A model generated the notes under the pieces. That model made no database searches. It saw only the letters and a program-made list of their open reading frames with translations, and was not told the DNA's origin. Made by a program: the position numbers and the translations under genes. DNA of 64,000 nt from the NCBI GenBank assembly GCA_030141605.1, contig JAQGDQ010000747.1, positions 38,683 to 102,682 on the forward strand, read 5' to 3'. The DNA is from Tubiluchus corallicola (taxonomy: Eukaryota > Priapulida > Priapulimorpha > Priapulimorphida > Tubiluchidae). Positions 12,376 to 31,199 of this stretch are shown here, one piece after another (positions within the stretch are counted from its first letter, which is position 1; every line of letters starts with the position of its first letter).

Positions 12376-14534
12376 CGTCAGTCGGTTTTCATATATTAAC
12401 AAATTTTCCCAACGAGTTCAACTCCTTTGACATGTTGTAATGTCTATGTTATTTCAAAATAAATGGTATGGTATAATTATTATTTCTGGACGATTTTTGG
12501 ACAATTGGCATAAACTGGAATCTTAATAATTTTACAGTAATAGGTTTTGTAGTAAAAACGTTGATAATGCTTAGAAGCCTTATAGAAATAATATATGAAA
12601 TGCTTTGAGAAATTAGTGAACGCTGTGCTACATTGCGTTATATTTCAAAACCTAAAGCACACCTGTCGCAGGTATACGCGGCAGCTGCTGATGGGAAAGG
12701 TGAATGTTAATCCAGCGATGCAGAAAATTGAAATCTATTTACTGCGATACGCCCTGCCTGTGTAACTTTGCTCAGGCTTTGACTTTAGTGTATCATAAGA
12801 TCCTGTACTTTGTGGCGTGACATTTTGGTAAAATTGGTTGTGTTCGAGTAAGCGGCAGCCGTTTATAGGCCCATTTCTACCATATACGAAGGTAAGAATA
12901 TAATTTCACCAGAAATGTAAATTTTTAATTTAAAAGCGTATTAATTGTTACTTTGTGACTTTTTAATGAAATGAGGTTGAGGTAAAAACAAAAGTAAGCC
13001 CATTTAATGGCAATAAGGTTAAAAATGCATGCATTATTTAATGCAATTAGGTCTGCAAATATGACCCATCAATTAGATCCAGATATCATCGGCAAGTTCG
13101 CAGGAAAAAATGTTAAAAAGATAGTATTGGTGAATGAGCATCTGCTTTCTTCAGCCTTTCTCGAACTTTCCTATAATTTTGTTCGAACTTTTTACGAAAA
13201 TGATGACTTTGTGAACTTGTATTTGTATTTGTGACTTTGTATTTGGTTTATTCTCTATCATTGTGTAAACGTACCATTATATCATCGTAAGCGTACGAAA
13301 CGTGTGGTACAACAAAAGCACCAATAACTACTTGTACGTAACGAATGTGTATAATATTTAGATACCCTCTTGCCGCTCATTGTATGTACGTGTGTGAAGC
13401 GCCTAATTTATTTGTGTCGCTCCTTTTCTTATTAGTCCTTAGCTTAGGCTTTAACTTACATTAGTGTGGCCTGTGAGGGTAAACGACCAACAAGCAATAA
13501 CATTAATCTAATACTTCATTATAGCTTTTGCTTACTATTAACTCTAAGGTCATTTATCTTTCCAATACTTTGTATAATCGTTCAACCTTTTTGCTTTAAT
13601 GAGATCAATCGTCAATGCGGTTGAATTGGGCAATTTAACACAATAGCCCGACGATTGCGTATAATACTTACAATTATTAACACCGCTTATGAAACTGCTG
13701 AATCATTACGAAAAATGCCCGGTGTTTTGCCCGCGATTATTGCTCTACTTTTTTCTATTTAGTTGCGATTAAAAAGACAAGACATCTTATAGGAAGCTGT
13801 CAGTATTATAATAGGCTGAACTAAAAATTAAATCAAGTTAAGCACAAAAACTTAGATTTTGGTGCGAAATTAAGCTTTTAAATGCGAACGTTACAGTCGC
13901 ATATAGTCATAAACATGTCACAGAGTTTTTCAGTGATTCTTAAGCCTATGATACACCGAAGCGTCCAGTGCCTGGCGTCCGAATCCAGCGCCTGAAAGCG
14001 AGAATGCCGAGAAAGTACGCATATAATCATCATCGATGGGTTATGAAACCAAAGATTTGGCAACGGATAAGTTTTCGCTCTGGGGTTTTTTTGGTTTGAT
14101 AATCATTACTATCAGCGACTAGATGTATACAGCGAAGTAACTGGCTTATTGAGGCCTTATATTATAGTCCAACACGTTTCATTTTGATTTTCATACAATG
14201 TCAGCTTTCCCGCACACTATATTTTGCCTTAGTTAAAGGTACACTGACATCCACCTAAGCGGCAGGAAAGTTTATTTTCGGATAAATAAATAATAAATGT
14301 AGTCGGAGCGATTATTTTCTCTCATGGAGATTACAAAAGCTGAATAAACAATGTATCAACATGAAACTGGATAATAATAAAATCAGAAGCATATCGATGT
14401 CCGCATTATAAGTACAAACGCGTAATTAATTCGGCAAAAGACAGTAAACAGCTTCCTAGTAAAGGTTAGTGACATTGATGTTCAACAGATCAAAAGCGTT
14501 GTAGGTCCTAAAGCCAGCATGGCTGAGTATTATT

Positions 14535-14685
14535 TTCTGTAATGAGCGACTGATATTCAATAGTTTGAAACGAATCAACAATTTGACCGAAACAGTTGTA
14601 CGTGTCAATGCTTATGTCTGAGCGGTATGTTCTGTAATGACTGATTGATATTCAATAATTTGAAGCAAATAAGCAGTTCAAGACT
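14535..14685. repeat. Diverged tandem duplication, about 95-bp period
   Basis: TCTGTAATGAGCGACTGATA at 14535 recurs as TCTGTAATGACTGATTGATA at 14631. It is followed in both copies by TTCAATARTTTGAARC and similar sequence for about 50 bases. It is non-coding. Confidence 0.6.
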
Positions 14686-15347
14686 TTGAGATTACTCAAG
14701 TTTCCAAGACAAAACCTAAAGCCTCTAACGGTCCACTGAGCTGCGAAATTAATGCCAAGTTTTATAACGGTTTTATTACTTCGCGTATAATACCGTCACG
14801 AAATAATAAAGCTTTGCTGAAATTTATCCTTTTCTTACAATGAAACCATTCCATGTAAATACAACAGAGATTGTAAAAATCCTCTCTAAGCAATGAACGT
14901 AATAATTATCACGCTTTCCTTTTCAAGACAAATAGAGCACGTCGTTCTATTTTTCTCTCTGAGGCTGAAATTAGATGTAAGACAAAAGTTTACACTTTAT
15001 CGTATTCAAAATGTAATCATGAAGCTAGGCACAAGCTGAATCGTTGGCGCTGCCTTTACTTCAGTTACGTAGCATGTAGAAGAATTAGGATTATAGAATT
15101 GCGGTGTGGATGTATGACTTCTTATTCTGATTATCCATATGTACAAAATTTTTCTCGTGTCAGTTTTCTCAGCATACAAACTCTAGTTTTAAATCTTTTA
15201 TCGGCAATACCACAAAGTCAGTAACTAGCCTGTAAAATAGAAATTGAAGGTACCTAATTAATAATTAATTTAATTAAAACGATATTATTAGCCACACCGT
15301 AACTGACTACATGCGTTTATTCGCGATGATAATCACAGTAAAGGCAT

Positions 15348-15540
15348 TTGGTTACAGTTTGGACGATTATGAGTTTAATTAAGTGGTTATAGGTCGCCTG
15401 ATTTTGTGTCTAATTCTTGGTTACAGTTTACCTAATTGTGAGTTTGATTACTTAGTTACAGTTTGCCTAGTTATGAGTTTAATTACTTCCTTTACGATTT
15501 TGATTGTAAGCTTAATTATTTGGTTACAGTTTGCCTGATT
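15348..15540. repeat. Minisatellite, about 34-35-bp unit, five to six diverged copies
   Basis: The unit is roughly TTGGTTACAGTTTGCCTGAT followed by TATGAGTTTAATTACT. It recurs at about 15348, 15383, 15416, 15450 and 15515, with one badly decayed copy between the last two. It is non-coding. Confidence 0.7.
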
Positions 15541-18500
15541 AAGCTAGTGCCGCCTTTATTTTACTAAAGCACAAGAAAACTCTTTACTTGCATAAAGCTA
15601 AAAAATCACCTTGACCACGAGGACCATTAAGCTAAGTCATTTTAAACATTGCGTAAAATTTGAAAAAGTAGTCAGGCAATTCTTTGCGCTAACTAAGCAA
15701 AGTATAAATTACTGTAATGTGTCAACAAGATTAAAAGTACTTTTTTGTGAGTAAGTGGTGCACATTGGATTGTGAGTATGCGACATTTTATCAGTTGGAG
15801 TGAACATTTTAAATGCCTAGTAATTTTTTGCCTAAGTCTTTCAAGCGTAATGCTGAGTAATACAACTTTGTGTGGAAAGTGTTTTGAGACAATACTTTAA
15901 AGCAGCCTTTCATTTTTCTTTAAAGTCGGTGCCCCTTTTTATAACCAATTTGATTTATGAATGCCTTGCTGGTTTCCTTATTCAGGTCTAGCAGCTGTGT
16001 TACTTGTTGATTATTAACCGTTTCACTCAAGCTGAATTTTAAAAACTGCTCTGCCATTGAAACGTACAACTATAAGGAAGGTTAATATTAGACAAAAAGT
16101 ATTAAACAAAGCAGAATATTCTGGGTATATATACCTTTTAAGCAAATACTTTTCTTTTGTCTAGCAAATGCATGCAAGTCACAACTGGGTCACGGACTAG
16201 CTCTAACATTTGTGGGTCAATCCTATACATTTTGAAGTAACTTTCACTTGGTTGCGCTTTACAGCAGATTTAAGAACTACACGAAGCAGAAGACAAACAA
16301 ATGCCTACGCTTGACCCTAATCCACATTTATGCAGCAAACGCTTTGTCTTTAAGGACGAGGACGGATTAAAGCCGCTTAAGTCAGGATGAAATATACTCA
16401 CTAGAACCTCAAATTAACTTAAGTTAAAAATCTGAATTATACGGTTAGCAAAGCACTGCCTACGAATATGCCTGTAAAGGTTTTTCGCCTATAAAGAATG
16501 TTTTTCAATGACAAACAATGGAACGAATCTATTACAGGACAAGAGCGATAAAAGATAAACTGGATTATTTTGGATTTGTGCACGTACAGCATAACCACAA
16601 TACATTTAGTTCGGTGAAATTATTGCGCGAGTTTAACGATATTATTTCATATTAGAAAAAAGAAATGTTAGATGACAATAAAGACACAAGTAGAGGAGAA
16701 CCTCAAAATAAAACAAGGGCATGTCGCACCTTCAAAAAGGAATACAGACTTGAAAAGTTATTTGTTTTGTACGCTCCAGCCACAATACTTGTTTGTAAAC
16801 GTTTCTTTCACAATTGTTAAATATGTCTTATTTGTTTGTTTGTAACGTAATGTATGTAACTGTGGTTCAATAAACAAACACATAATGCCGTTCACGTGGC
16901 ATGACAGACCTTTAAATTGCAATAACTCGCAGCTTTACACTGTGGGCCACATGCCAGTTCAGTTATGCGGGTCTGTCTGGCAGTTGTACTACCAAAAGAG
17001 CTGCTTACATTTTACTTTGCCTTTGGAATACAAAATTTTTGGTGGAAGTTTAAGGCAAAACTCGCCTGTGTGTAAAAATGTAATTACGACAGCCATTTGG
17101 CGCAACAGAGGACAAACTATGTATATTTTGGTCGAAAATTAATAATTTTTCACTTTTGTTGAATGACTCTGTCACCACTATTAACATTACCCTGTAACTG
17201 CTGTTTGGAAATTATCATGAAGTAAACAAATGGGAGATGGTTTTACAAATACTCTGTTTGACTAAGTTTTGACTAATGTTTGACTAATACTCTGTGACAT
17301 AACTCCACAGTTTTTATGAACTTAAAACTAGAAAAAATGTCAAGGTTTTTTCAACCACTTACTAGGAACTACTACATCTATGCAATTAATAACCGAGAGA
17401 GTTACAGATGATATCCTTACATTAAGCTTTCAGAAGACCCTTGATGTATGTCCTTATATAAAGGTAATAGACAATAGACGCAAAAGGGGGGATTATAAAG
17501 CATTATCTATAAGGGCTGTGAATGGGATTACTATTTCACGCATGAAATTACATAGTTAAAGAAAGTGAATGTTATCAATTATTTCTGAAGGACGTTTAGC
17601 TAACTAGCCAAATCTTCCTTAAATTAACACAAGAAAATGTCATAATCATTAAAAGTTTTTTTTTGTTATGCTGGCTAATGCTTATGAAATTGCATGTTAA
17701 TTTTCCCATATTGAGGAGTAATAGAAACTCTAGGCCTGTACCTTCTAGAAACTTTGTCGAGGAAATATTAGGGCAAGGGATTAAAGACCCAAAGTACAGC
17801 GTATTCCAAAAGAAACAATGCAGGTACAAATGCTACATGCATACCATGACACAAGGTCCAAGTCGTACATACATTTCCAGCACTTATTGTGATATAATCT
17901 CCTACTATGTGACTTAACACTCATTCGCATTTCCTTGTGATTTAATCAGCATATTTCGGCATAATTATCAGCATATTTTTCCTGCACTAGTTTTTTTTGG
18001 AACACCTTGTACAAGAATAACACATTCAACTGAGGAACGAATGAGTCTAAAATGTTTACAGTTAAATTTGCTTTAAGTTTGGTACATTGTATCTATCATA
18101 TTTCTGTCCAGGGCATTCGTGTTTATTTGGTTAATGGCGTAGAAAATGAACAATATGTTGATGCGTTTCATTCATAATATATTGCACTTGTAACATTTGG
18201 ATTTGAATTTTGATATTATACAACCTATAATGTTTGTAAATGCTCGTTTGTTATGTTAATTAAATAAATACAAATCTAAATCTATCGTGTTGTCGAGGAA
18301 TCAAAAGCATAAGAAACAACAGGTTCAGAGATCAACAGCCACAAGTGAAAAAATGTCAAAAACAATTTTACGAAACTAATAAAATGTTAATTGTCAAATA
18401 GGCCCAAAGACCCATAGCACCAAAAAAGCGAATTTACTTTTATTAAATACATAACAGTCTATCACTATTATATAATCAGCATTCAACTAACCTGAAAATT

Positions 18501-20753
18501 TGAAGGCCTTTGATTACCAGCAGCTATTTTAAACCAAACTTGTACATCGCACTAAATTCTTTGTCCAGATGCCTAAAGCAAAATACACAACTCGTGGAAT
18601 GTTGATCGCTTATAAAGAAAAATATCTGTTCTAACTAATGAGTACATATATGCTAAATACTGGTATAAGTAGGCATTCCACGCAAAGGTTACCCAATGTC
18701 ATTGCTACTAGGTAGAGTATTCACGTATTTAAGAATTTTATAAATAGTAAAAACTGCCATTGAACGTATTTAGCAACTGCCTACCATTAGAACTAGAGAT
18801 CCGCAACATTGTTTAACTATCTGCAATGTTTGACCAGTATTTACAATATTTACAAGCGATATATTGACAATGTTGTCTTTATAAACTTCTATGATATTGT
18901 ATCTTACGTGCAATTTTATTCACCTTTCCTCTGGCACCTTGTATAATTATAATAATTATGACAGCATATCCGTTATTTCTTATAAAACGTTATTTTTTAA
19001 AATAGCACAGGTAATTGGCGATTCGTGAATAAAACTCTCCAATAAATATTAAGCGTGGAAGGCGCATACAAAGTATAAACAGAATTGATTATAGGGCAAT
19101 TTTGGCCTAATTCGTGGTTTTGTTCCATTTCTTCCGTTTCTTCCGTTTGCGTGTTTGCATGTTGAGTGTCAAAGGATACCTCCTGTAATCAAGAAATTTA
19201 TGAGGTAACACAGACATATAAAGGCCAACGTTAAGTTGTGTTTTAGCTCTTAAGTAAACGTGAGTGAAAGTAGATATTTGTAAGTATAGTAAGCTAGTAT
19301 TTGCAAGTAAATAAACAAGCAAACAAGCAAACGGGAGAAACAAAGGAGGGAACAAAATAATAATATATTAACGGTGTGAAAAGTATTCCAAACAAAAGCA
19401 TGTGCACGTATAATCTTTTAGATGTAAGTATATATATTAAAAATTATTGCTTGCTTTTGCGTTGAAAACTGTTTCCTAAGAGCAAAAACCTGTATTTTGT
19501 TTTTGGATTTCTAAACGTATGCACGAAACTGTTATTTCATATTGCGTATTTCACTGACGTCCGTAGGTTTTCAATGAGCTGTTCAAGAACACTCAAACAA
19601 TTCACACATGGCGTAACATACGAATAATAACATTTCAGTAGAGTATATGCGCCTTAACGCTTTAACGCGAGGGTCTCGAACCCGAGACTGCGGCTCCGAG
19701 AGCGTCTGCTGTCTGCAGTTCAGGCAAGTGGACCAGCGAATGCATAAGACATTTTTTATTTTAATGGTGATGACCTTTAGTAAAACAATAACTGTGCAAA
19801 GTGATCAACACCAAGATTCAGTACATTCAGTATTTGCTAACTAAAGGCCGGCTTAGTGTTATATTAGGCTGACTTGTTGTTCTTGTCGTCTTTGCTGCTG
19901 TTGGTCTTAGTGCTGCTGTTGTTACTGTTGTAACGTTTGTTGTGTCACGTTGTCATCGTCATCGCCGTAAATGTTTTGTGAGTAACGTTTGTTTGCTCGC
20001 GGCTAATACAGTGCGGCTATTACCGCCAAAACAATTTTTGTGTTGCACTTTAAATTAGAATTATTGCTTTGAAAATTAAATGTAGGATTTTGATAGAGAT
20101 TTTTTTTGAATTTTAGTGGAAATAGCCTTTACAACTTTATTGTTACCAAAAATCTAAAAAGGAGTTTAGACTAGCAAAAGTTTTGTAGTTTGTAACCTTT
20201 GCATTATTACCTGTGCAAAACCTTTCGCCATACAAGCTACACTAAATTCTTCTGTGTGTTTGTTCATAAATTCATAACGGATGCAAATTATTTAAAGTTT
20301 TAAGCGACCTTCGCGCGCTATCGGAACATATCGGGATCATAGATACTTGCAAATTATTATTCGCTCTTACACGATATGCATAAGACACAGTTCACTGATT
20401 TGTTGAGCAGCTTTTTTATGTCACTTACAAGGACACCTGTATAGTAGATTGTCCTATTTATGGTCACTCACGTGTTTCCCTACAGTGAAACCAAAACAGT
20501 GGTTAAAATAATACGATCGGCCTCCAAAATAAACTGACCGATGTGCGGAACTGACAGTTTCTACGTGTATAACTCAGACCGTCGTCATCTTGTATGGGCA
20601 AATTGTATGTGCTTATGTGCATTTTTGTAAATGAAAACCATTTCTACTTTACCGGCATTAAATTTTTTTACTTTCACGTGAAACATCAGAGTTTTTTCAT
20701 CAGTTATGCCATATCTGCATCAGAATTTTATTGTGAATTGTCTTTTCTTCTAG

Positions 20754-25453
<4,700 letters not shown>

Positions 25454-28004
25454 CTATAGAAATTCAATTGCATAAAGCATGTCTACTTATTATCAAACGC
25501 TTCTAGCTGTGCAACGCTATGCAAAGGTTTGGTTATCATTAGAAGAAAAATGAACTCAGCGTACACTTTTGCTAATTACCCTTAAATTTGCTTATAACTA
25601 TACTTTACTTGTATGGGTAATTGTGTTTTCGTTTTCCACGTTTACGTTTACGCGTTCTGCACTGACTTCCAGATTTAAATGATTCGTCGTTGTGAAGTTG
25701 TCAACAAAAAGATTACCTGCCTGAACGTCATAGCAACTTCACCATAATTGTAAATAACTTCTGTGACATTTTTACGACGAAACTACCGCAAGTCATATAC
25801 TGGGGACCTTGTGCTTAATACTTCAGAGCTTGCTAAAAACTCATTACGTAATAGCTTACGTAATACCTGTCACATGCCCAACTTACAATTACTTTCTTAC
25901 ACAGGCAACATTGACGTAAGTCTGTATCAAAATTTATATAACGTAACTAATGTATAAATTATAATATAAAGATTATAAATTCTTGTGCCGCTACCCTCAA
26001 CATCCCCCTTCACGACCTTAGCAGCCGTAGCCCCAATATAACAACGAGAAACATCAAAATTGCTCGTTCGTTACAGATCGCAAAGTTACATTAATCTACA
26101 TTACATATAAACTTAATTGCAAGAAATGGCTGCATCTGAGACGCAAACACCATTTTTCATAGTTGACTTCGTTAATCGTTTCCTCATTAACTTTCGTTTT
26201 CGAGCATGGAATTAGTTTTGTTGACTTGTGGGTGTGATTAATGCATGAAAAGCATCCATTTTAACAAGGCCAGTGCTATAATGGAAACGTTTGCAAAGAA
26301 AAACTACTAGGCAATTTCAAATGCCCAGGTTTCAATAGCAATTGCTCAATATTTCAATAAATAATTGCAAGACACTTTCCTACGTTTTACTCATTAGGCT
26401 CGTCGTACTATGATGTCATACTACATCAAACTACATTTTGAGTCATTACAGTAGCTAGCTAATCAAAGACCAAACCAATAAGGTTAGCAAGACAGCGTAA
26501 TATAATTAATCCTAATATCTCATGATGCATTGTATAAAGTCGAAATAATCAAAGAACTTCTTACAGGATTATAAGAATTAATTCGACTTTGAAACTATCC
26601 CTATGAGCTAGTAATTTTATTTTATTTTGCCGCCAATATTCTACTCTGCATGTAGATTCTACAGAGCGTTAATGTTGTATGCACTGGCGCGTAGCTAATT
26701 GCAAAATAAACACGGGCTATATCAGTGTTACTATTTAATTTAACTCACGTCCTTCAGAAGCGCCAAAATTTTATGAATTTATAGATAAAGATAAAGCGGC
26801 CTCAGTTTCTGCATGCAACTGAGGTCGAGTTTGTACATGTAACCTTGTTTTATACAAATGTTTTAAGCTTGCATGTTTATTTACAGATCTACCTCTATAA
26901 TGGCGGTTTCGATAAGGATGGAAAACTGCGCCCAGATTTTGACAGGGAGAAAAAATGAGAAGTAAAAACCAGCCTGATATGAACTTTCAAACGTCAGTAA
27001 TGTCGACCTAGAAGCTTTTACAAACACGTCCGACGGCCTATGTGAACACAATTTACAAAGCCATTATTTCTCATGGTCTTATGGAAGAAATGGTTTCTCT
27101 AAATAAAACAAGTGCGAACACGGAAAACATTTCACTGGCTAAATAGTAAAATTCAATAAATATGCCGAAATTTGGCAGTGTAGGCCGTACAGTTAGTTGT
27201 ACAAATTCTTATATACCCTGTATATTGTGAAGGAAAATATGCCTTGATGTATGCAAGACAAAAATATCAGCGGCGAAATATATTTTTCTATTTTCTTTTC
27301 AGTAAATTTTCAATTTTTTATTACACGTTACTTCATCTAAAACAGAAGAATTCACAACTATAGGGTATGTTCAGTTGTATTGCAGATCGTTTAACTATCA
27401 GCACTTCTTGTTCGATCATTGTATCCTTAGAAGAAATTTTATAGATATGTCTAAGGTGTTTTTATAAGATATTTAGTGAGACTTCCCATGTAAAAAACAC
27501 TATTATACGTGATAGTACATGTAAAAATTGCATGATCATACTGATATCAGTACTTAGGGGCTGTTTTGTTAGCAGTAACAAAATAATTTCAATTTTCATG
27601 CAACAGATATACAAGTTACATGGCTTGAAGTAACCGATTTTGCATATTAGGTCAACGTTATTTTCAACTTTTTTTAAATTATCATTTCCATTTTGAATTT
27701 AAGTCGCTGTCAATTTCAGCAGCAACATCTCCAGCTGTGTATGAATGTGTAAATAGTGTATGTAATTGACAGTATAACGGTATAGTAACAAAACAACTTG
27801 TTACAAATTTTGTAGCATACAAAGTTTTCTCTTAAATGAAAATGCTGTCATATAGTGACACAGATGTTGTAAATAAATAACAAGGATTGTAAACAAATTG
27901 TTATTTATTGTTGCGTACATGTATATCGATATTAAGAATGGAAAAATATATGCATGTACATTTTTAAATTCAAAAGTTTTGTTGTTTATAGATTTGAGCA
28001 ATAT

Positions 28005-28070
28005 ATTGTTACGGGGGCGAAATGCCATTTATTTTCGACTCTCCCCCTTCTACAATGTGATGGACTTGTC
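28005..28070 (+). repeat. Dispersed repeat copy A, possible LTR 5' end
   Basis: It begins ATTGTTACGGGGGCGAAATG and continues ...CATTTATTTTCGACTC...CTACAATGTGATG. A related copy is at 32083-32144. A TGTTACGGG-type start is common in Ty3/Gypsy LTRs, but no partner LTR or internal region is visible, so that assignment is only a suggestion. Confidence 0.45.
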
Positions 28071-30210
28071 CGTACGAAGCCATTGCATAGTGGCGTTGAA
28101 TACCGGATATAAAACCATCGCTATGAAATGGCGTCGTCGATTCAGTAGGCGAACGGGTCAGGTGCTTTTACCAGCTAAGCACCTGTTCCATAATCGCAAC
28201 CAACATGAAGAACAGGTGATTGAAGTCTGGCAGTTTCTTACTATGATTTTTTTATTTTTTACGTCGTCCTGTGTTATTTATGCTGACTATGATTAAGCAG
28301 CAAGTGCTCGACCTACTGCATCACAAAATCATTAACCTGTGTCCCAGCTTACTCTTAGCTGCGAGTATGCATCGGCTTCGTAATGGACAGAACTATTATT
28401 ATGATGATGACTATATTATCCACATTGACTGATTTTATTGAAGCAATTAATTTGCCAAACCGTGAGCGAAATTAGTAGGTCTTTTTGCCTTACCACATTG
28501 ACACTTCTATTCAGGCGAGATTTTGTTATCCGGATTTACTAAAAACAACGTATTGCGCAAACACATTACAGGAAAAACTATTAATTACAGGACATTTGCT
28601 AAGAATTATTCAGTGTACTAAATAATAAAATTATGTGCTTGTAGGTGACATTCTCTCAGTAAATTAGTTAAAACAAAAGCACAAGGTGAAAAGGAGAGCA
28701 TATAATGGAAAGCTTAACAAAATAATATTGAAACCTATAAAAGCCCTCTTTAATACACAATTAATACAGTGTTAAGTAATTTTTTTCAATGAGCAAATTG
28801 TCATCTTATGAAACGTCATTGTTCATAATTTTTGTTCATAGCCAATTTACTTATCAGTGCTATAATACTAATGTTGCGCATTCGACTGGCGTGCTATTTC
28901 AAACAGCAACACGTTGCACTCCACCAAACTAATTAACTAATCATGTTGCAGTGCGTTTTTTAAGAAATTGTTACGAGAGGGAGTATTTTACCTAATGACC
29001 CAACAAGCAGCTAGGAAATCATGGGGGGACTGCTGTAAACTCTCCCAGCGGATCCGGTGCCCCTGCAACCGATACATTTTACAATAGATTCAGATTAGAT
29101 TTATTATATACAGAGCCTACGAATTCATGTAAATACAGAACAATATGCAACATACAAAATTTATAAATCATCAGCACATAAAAACACATGTATCTCTTTT
29201 AGTTTTACACAACGCCACCATACTGATGGACCTGAAAATAAATACCTAAAAGTGGAAAATGACTAACTGTAACACTATTACAAAATTATTGATCATGAGA
29301 GGCGTAAGGGGCATACGGTACCAGTTTCCACGTTAAAAAGGTTCTGAATCGTGGTTCACCGGTATTATAATTGTACTTCGGATTTTCCGCATCAAAAAAA
29401 CCTCATTTAGGAAAACAGTTAAGTTTTGTTAACGAGGCTAGTTTTCTTTTGGTTGATTGAAATGCATTTATCTATTAAACTGCATAAATGCTTGCTTAGA
29501 ACACATGTATAGTGGTAATGTGTCTTGGTACATAAAACCTTTTACTTTGTAATGTCGCGCAAACAGACAATCGCCAAAAGAATTTTATCATGCAGTTTGA
29601 AACAAAACGCAACAAACTTATAGCGTATAAAAATTAACTGAAAACGCCCAAGAAAATAAACTGCGTTATCAAAGTTGTTACGTATTAGTGTTAATGTAGA
29701 TTTTTGGACGATAAAGTCTGTATAATTTAAACTGGTGTTATGTAGGCATACATTAACAATTTAACAGTTTTAGTAAGTTTTAGTCTACATTATGTTATGT
29801 TTGTTCGATTAATAGTTGTAAAATAAACTCACTTTGCACGTACCTTTATTAACGTACATTAAAGATGAATGACTATTAACATGGCGCATTATAATTATTT
29901 TTCGGTGAGATCAACGTTCTCTACAAGTTTTTGCTACAGCACAATCTTCTTAGAACTTATACACTTACTTATATATATATATATACTTATTTATTTACCT
30001 GTTTATTAATTAATTAATCTAATTGTTTGTTTACTTAGAATTCTGCAAGTCATCGCAGAATTTTACACTCTGCAAACTGTTTATTATCCTCTACTATGAC
30101 GCTGAATGACTCGAAAACTACACCACCTAGTGTCACAAAATTTACAAGATAAACTGAGTAAGTGTGCCAGATTCTTTGGATCAGTGACCGGTAATAAAAT
30201 CACAGGAAAA

Positions 30211-30302
30211 GCCGCAGGAAAAAAGTCACGATTAACGTTGGCTAGGGTTATGCACAGGGGTCAGAGTTAGGGTTATTTGTTTTTTCTGTGACTTTTTTAC
30301 CT
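30211..30302. repeat. Small hairpin element with inverted ends
   Basis: CAGGAAAAAAGTCAC at the left is matched inversely by GTGACTTTTTTACCTG about 75 bases later. The loop holds GGCTAGGGTTATGCA and GAGTTAGGGTTATT. It could be a tiny MITE; no target duplication was identified. Confidence 0.4.
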
Positions 30303-31199
30303 GAGACCTTTTTACCTTTTTTCCTTGTCTCAAAGGGTCAACGACACTAGACGTTGGTCTTTTGTCTACTGCAGCTCAACTTCTTCCATGACTTTAACTA
30401 AATTCGCATTTTTTCACATGTATTTTTGTATTGTGTGTTAGACGTGTGCACTAGCAGATTTAAAAAGGTGGCGTGCTATTAACTTCCAAGAGAGGGGACC
30501 AAAATGCAAAAACTGGGTACTCATTTTGTTAACATTTATGGGAATGACTTATGTGCAAGGCTACGAACAGGATATTGCAAAACACACTCTCAAGGTGAGA
30601 AACATAGGTAGGGAGAACTATATTTTACATGCTTACATATGACACGATAGTCCGGGTAAAATAGGGCCGGGGTGAGTGATCATCATATGTTTTTCATTTT
30701 CGGCACTCCGCGACCTGAAATCTAGCACTCAGCTGCAGGAGCTACTATTCCTTGTATGGGATTGTGGCAAGACCGAAATCTATCTGATTCACATAAATAA
30801 TCATCTCAGATGAGTCACTGATATGAACCGATAAAAGTGTCTTTGCCACATTTGGGCGAGCGTGCATCCTCCCTCAATGGGAGAAACAATGCGAAAGTGA
30901 TGTGGCATGCCAGTTTTCTTAGCGGCGGTCACCGAACATTTTAGTAATCAGTCTCAACGTTACTTAACTTACTATCAAAATATGGAAACCTGTGTATTTT
31001 CATTGGTTGATTAAAACTCAACGCCCTGACATCGACGCAAAGTCTGCGCGTCCCTCGTTCCCGTCTACCTGCAGTGACCAGATTCATTTTCATTCAACTG
31101 TATATACCTATCTGCAGTAACAAGAATCATCCTGATAGTAGTAAAGAGGTACTTGATGATTATCCCATTTCGTGTAGAATTTTTTAAGTTGTGACCAAC

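Larger units (their letters stand above)
12376..20753. other. 8.4-kb intergenic stretch without a supported gene
   Basis: Only short chance frames occur here (for example 13007-13234, 16885-17142 and 17663-17917), none with recognisable domains. A donor-like GAAG/GTAAGA at about 12890 could end a non-coding first exon of the downstream gene, but nothing confirms it. Tandem repeats at 14535-14685 and 15348-15540 are listed separately. A T-arm-like GGTTCGAGACC near 19670 (minus strand) lacks the rest of a tRNA. Confidence 0.5.
25454..31199. other. 5.7-kb stretch between secreted-protein and GPCR genes
   Basis: No complete gene is seen. At 26888-26959 an acceptor-like TGTTTATTTACAG is followed by 23 open codons (...GGFDKDGKLRPDFDREKK) and a stop. 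This could be a last exon of the secreted-protein gene. A repeat at about 28005-28070 and a small hairpin at 30211-30302 are listed separately. A (TA)n run lies near 29966-29985. Confidence 0.45.

Noticed and set aside
13878-14063. Minus frame with two similar short blocks around 13960-13990
   Set aside because: It looks like a short internal repeat (CCAGYGCCTG twice) rather than protein.
15348-15540. Regularly spaced repeats considered as a CRISPR-like array
   Set aside because: The units are adjacent, diverged and have no unique spacers. This is a minisatellite in an animal genome.
17663-17917. 84-codon plus frame with a donor-like GCAG/GTACAA at 17823
   Set aside because: The acceptor is poor, there is no family resemblance, and an opposite-strand frame covers the same DNA.
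19660-19740. tRNA-like T arm (GGTTCGAGACC on the minus strand)
   Set aside because: Only the T arm is convincing; no acceptable D arm, anticodon arm or acceptor stem could be drawn.
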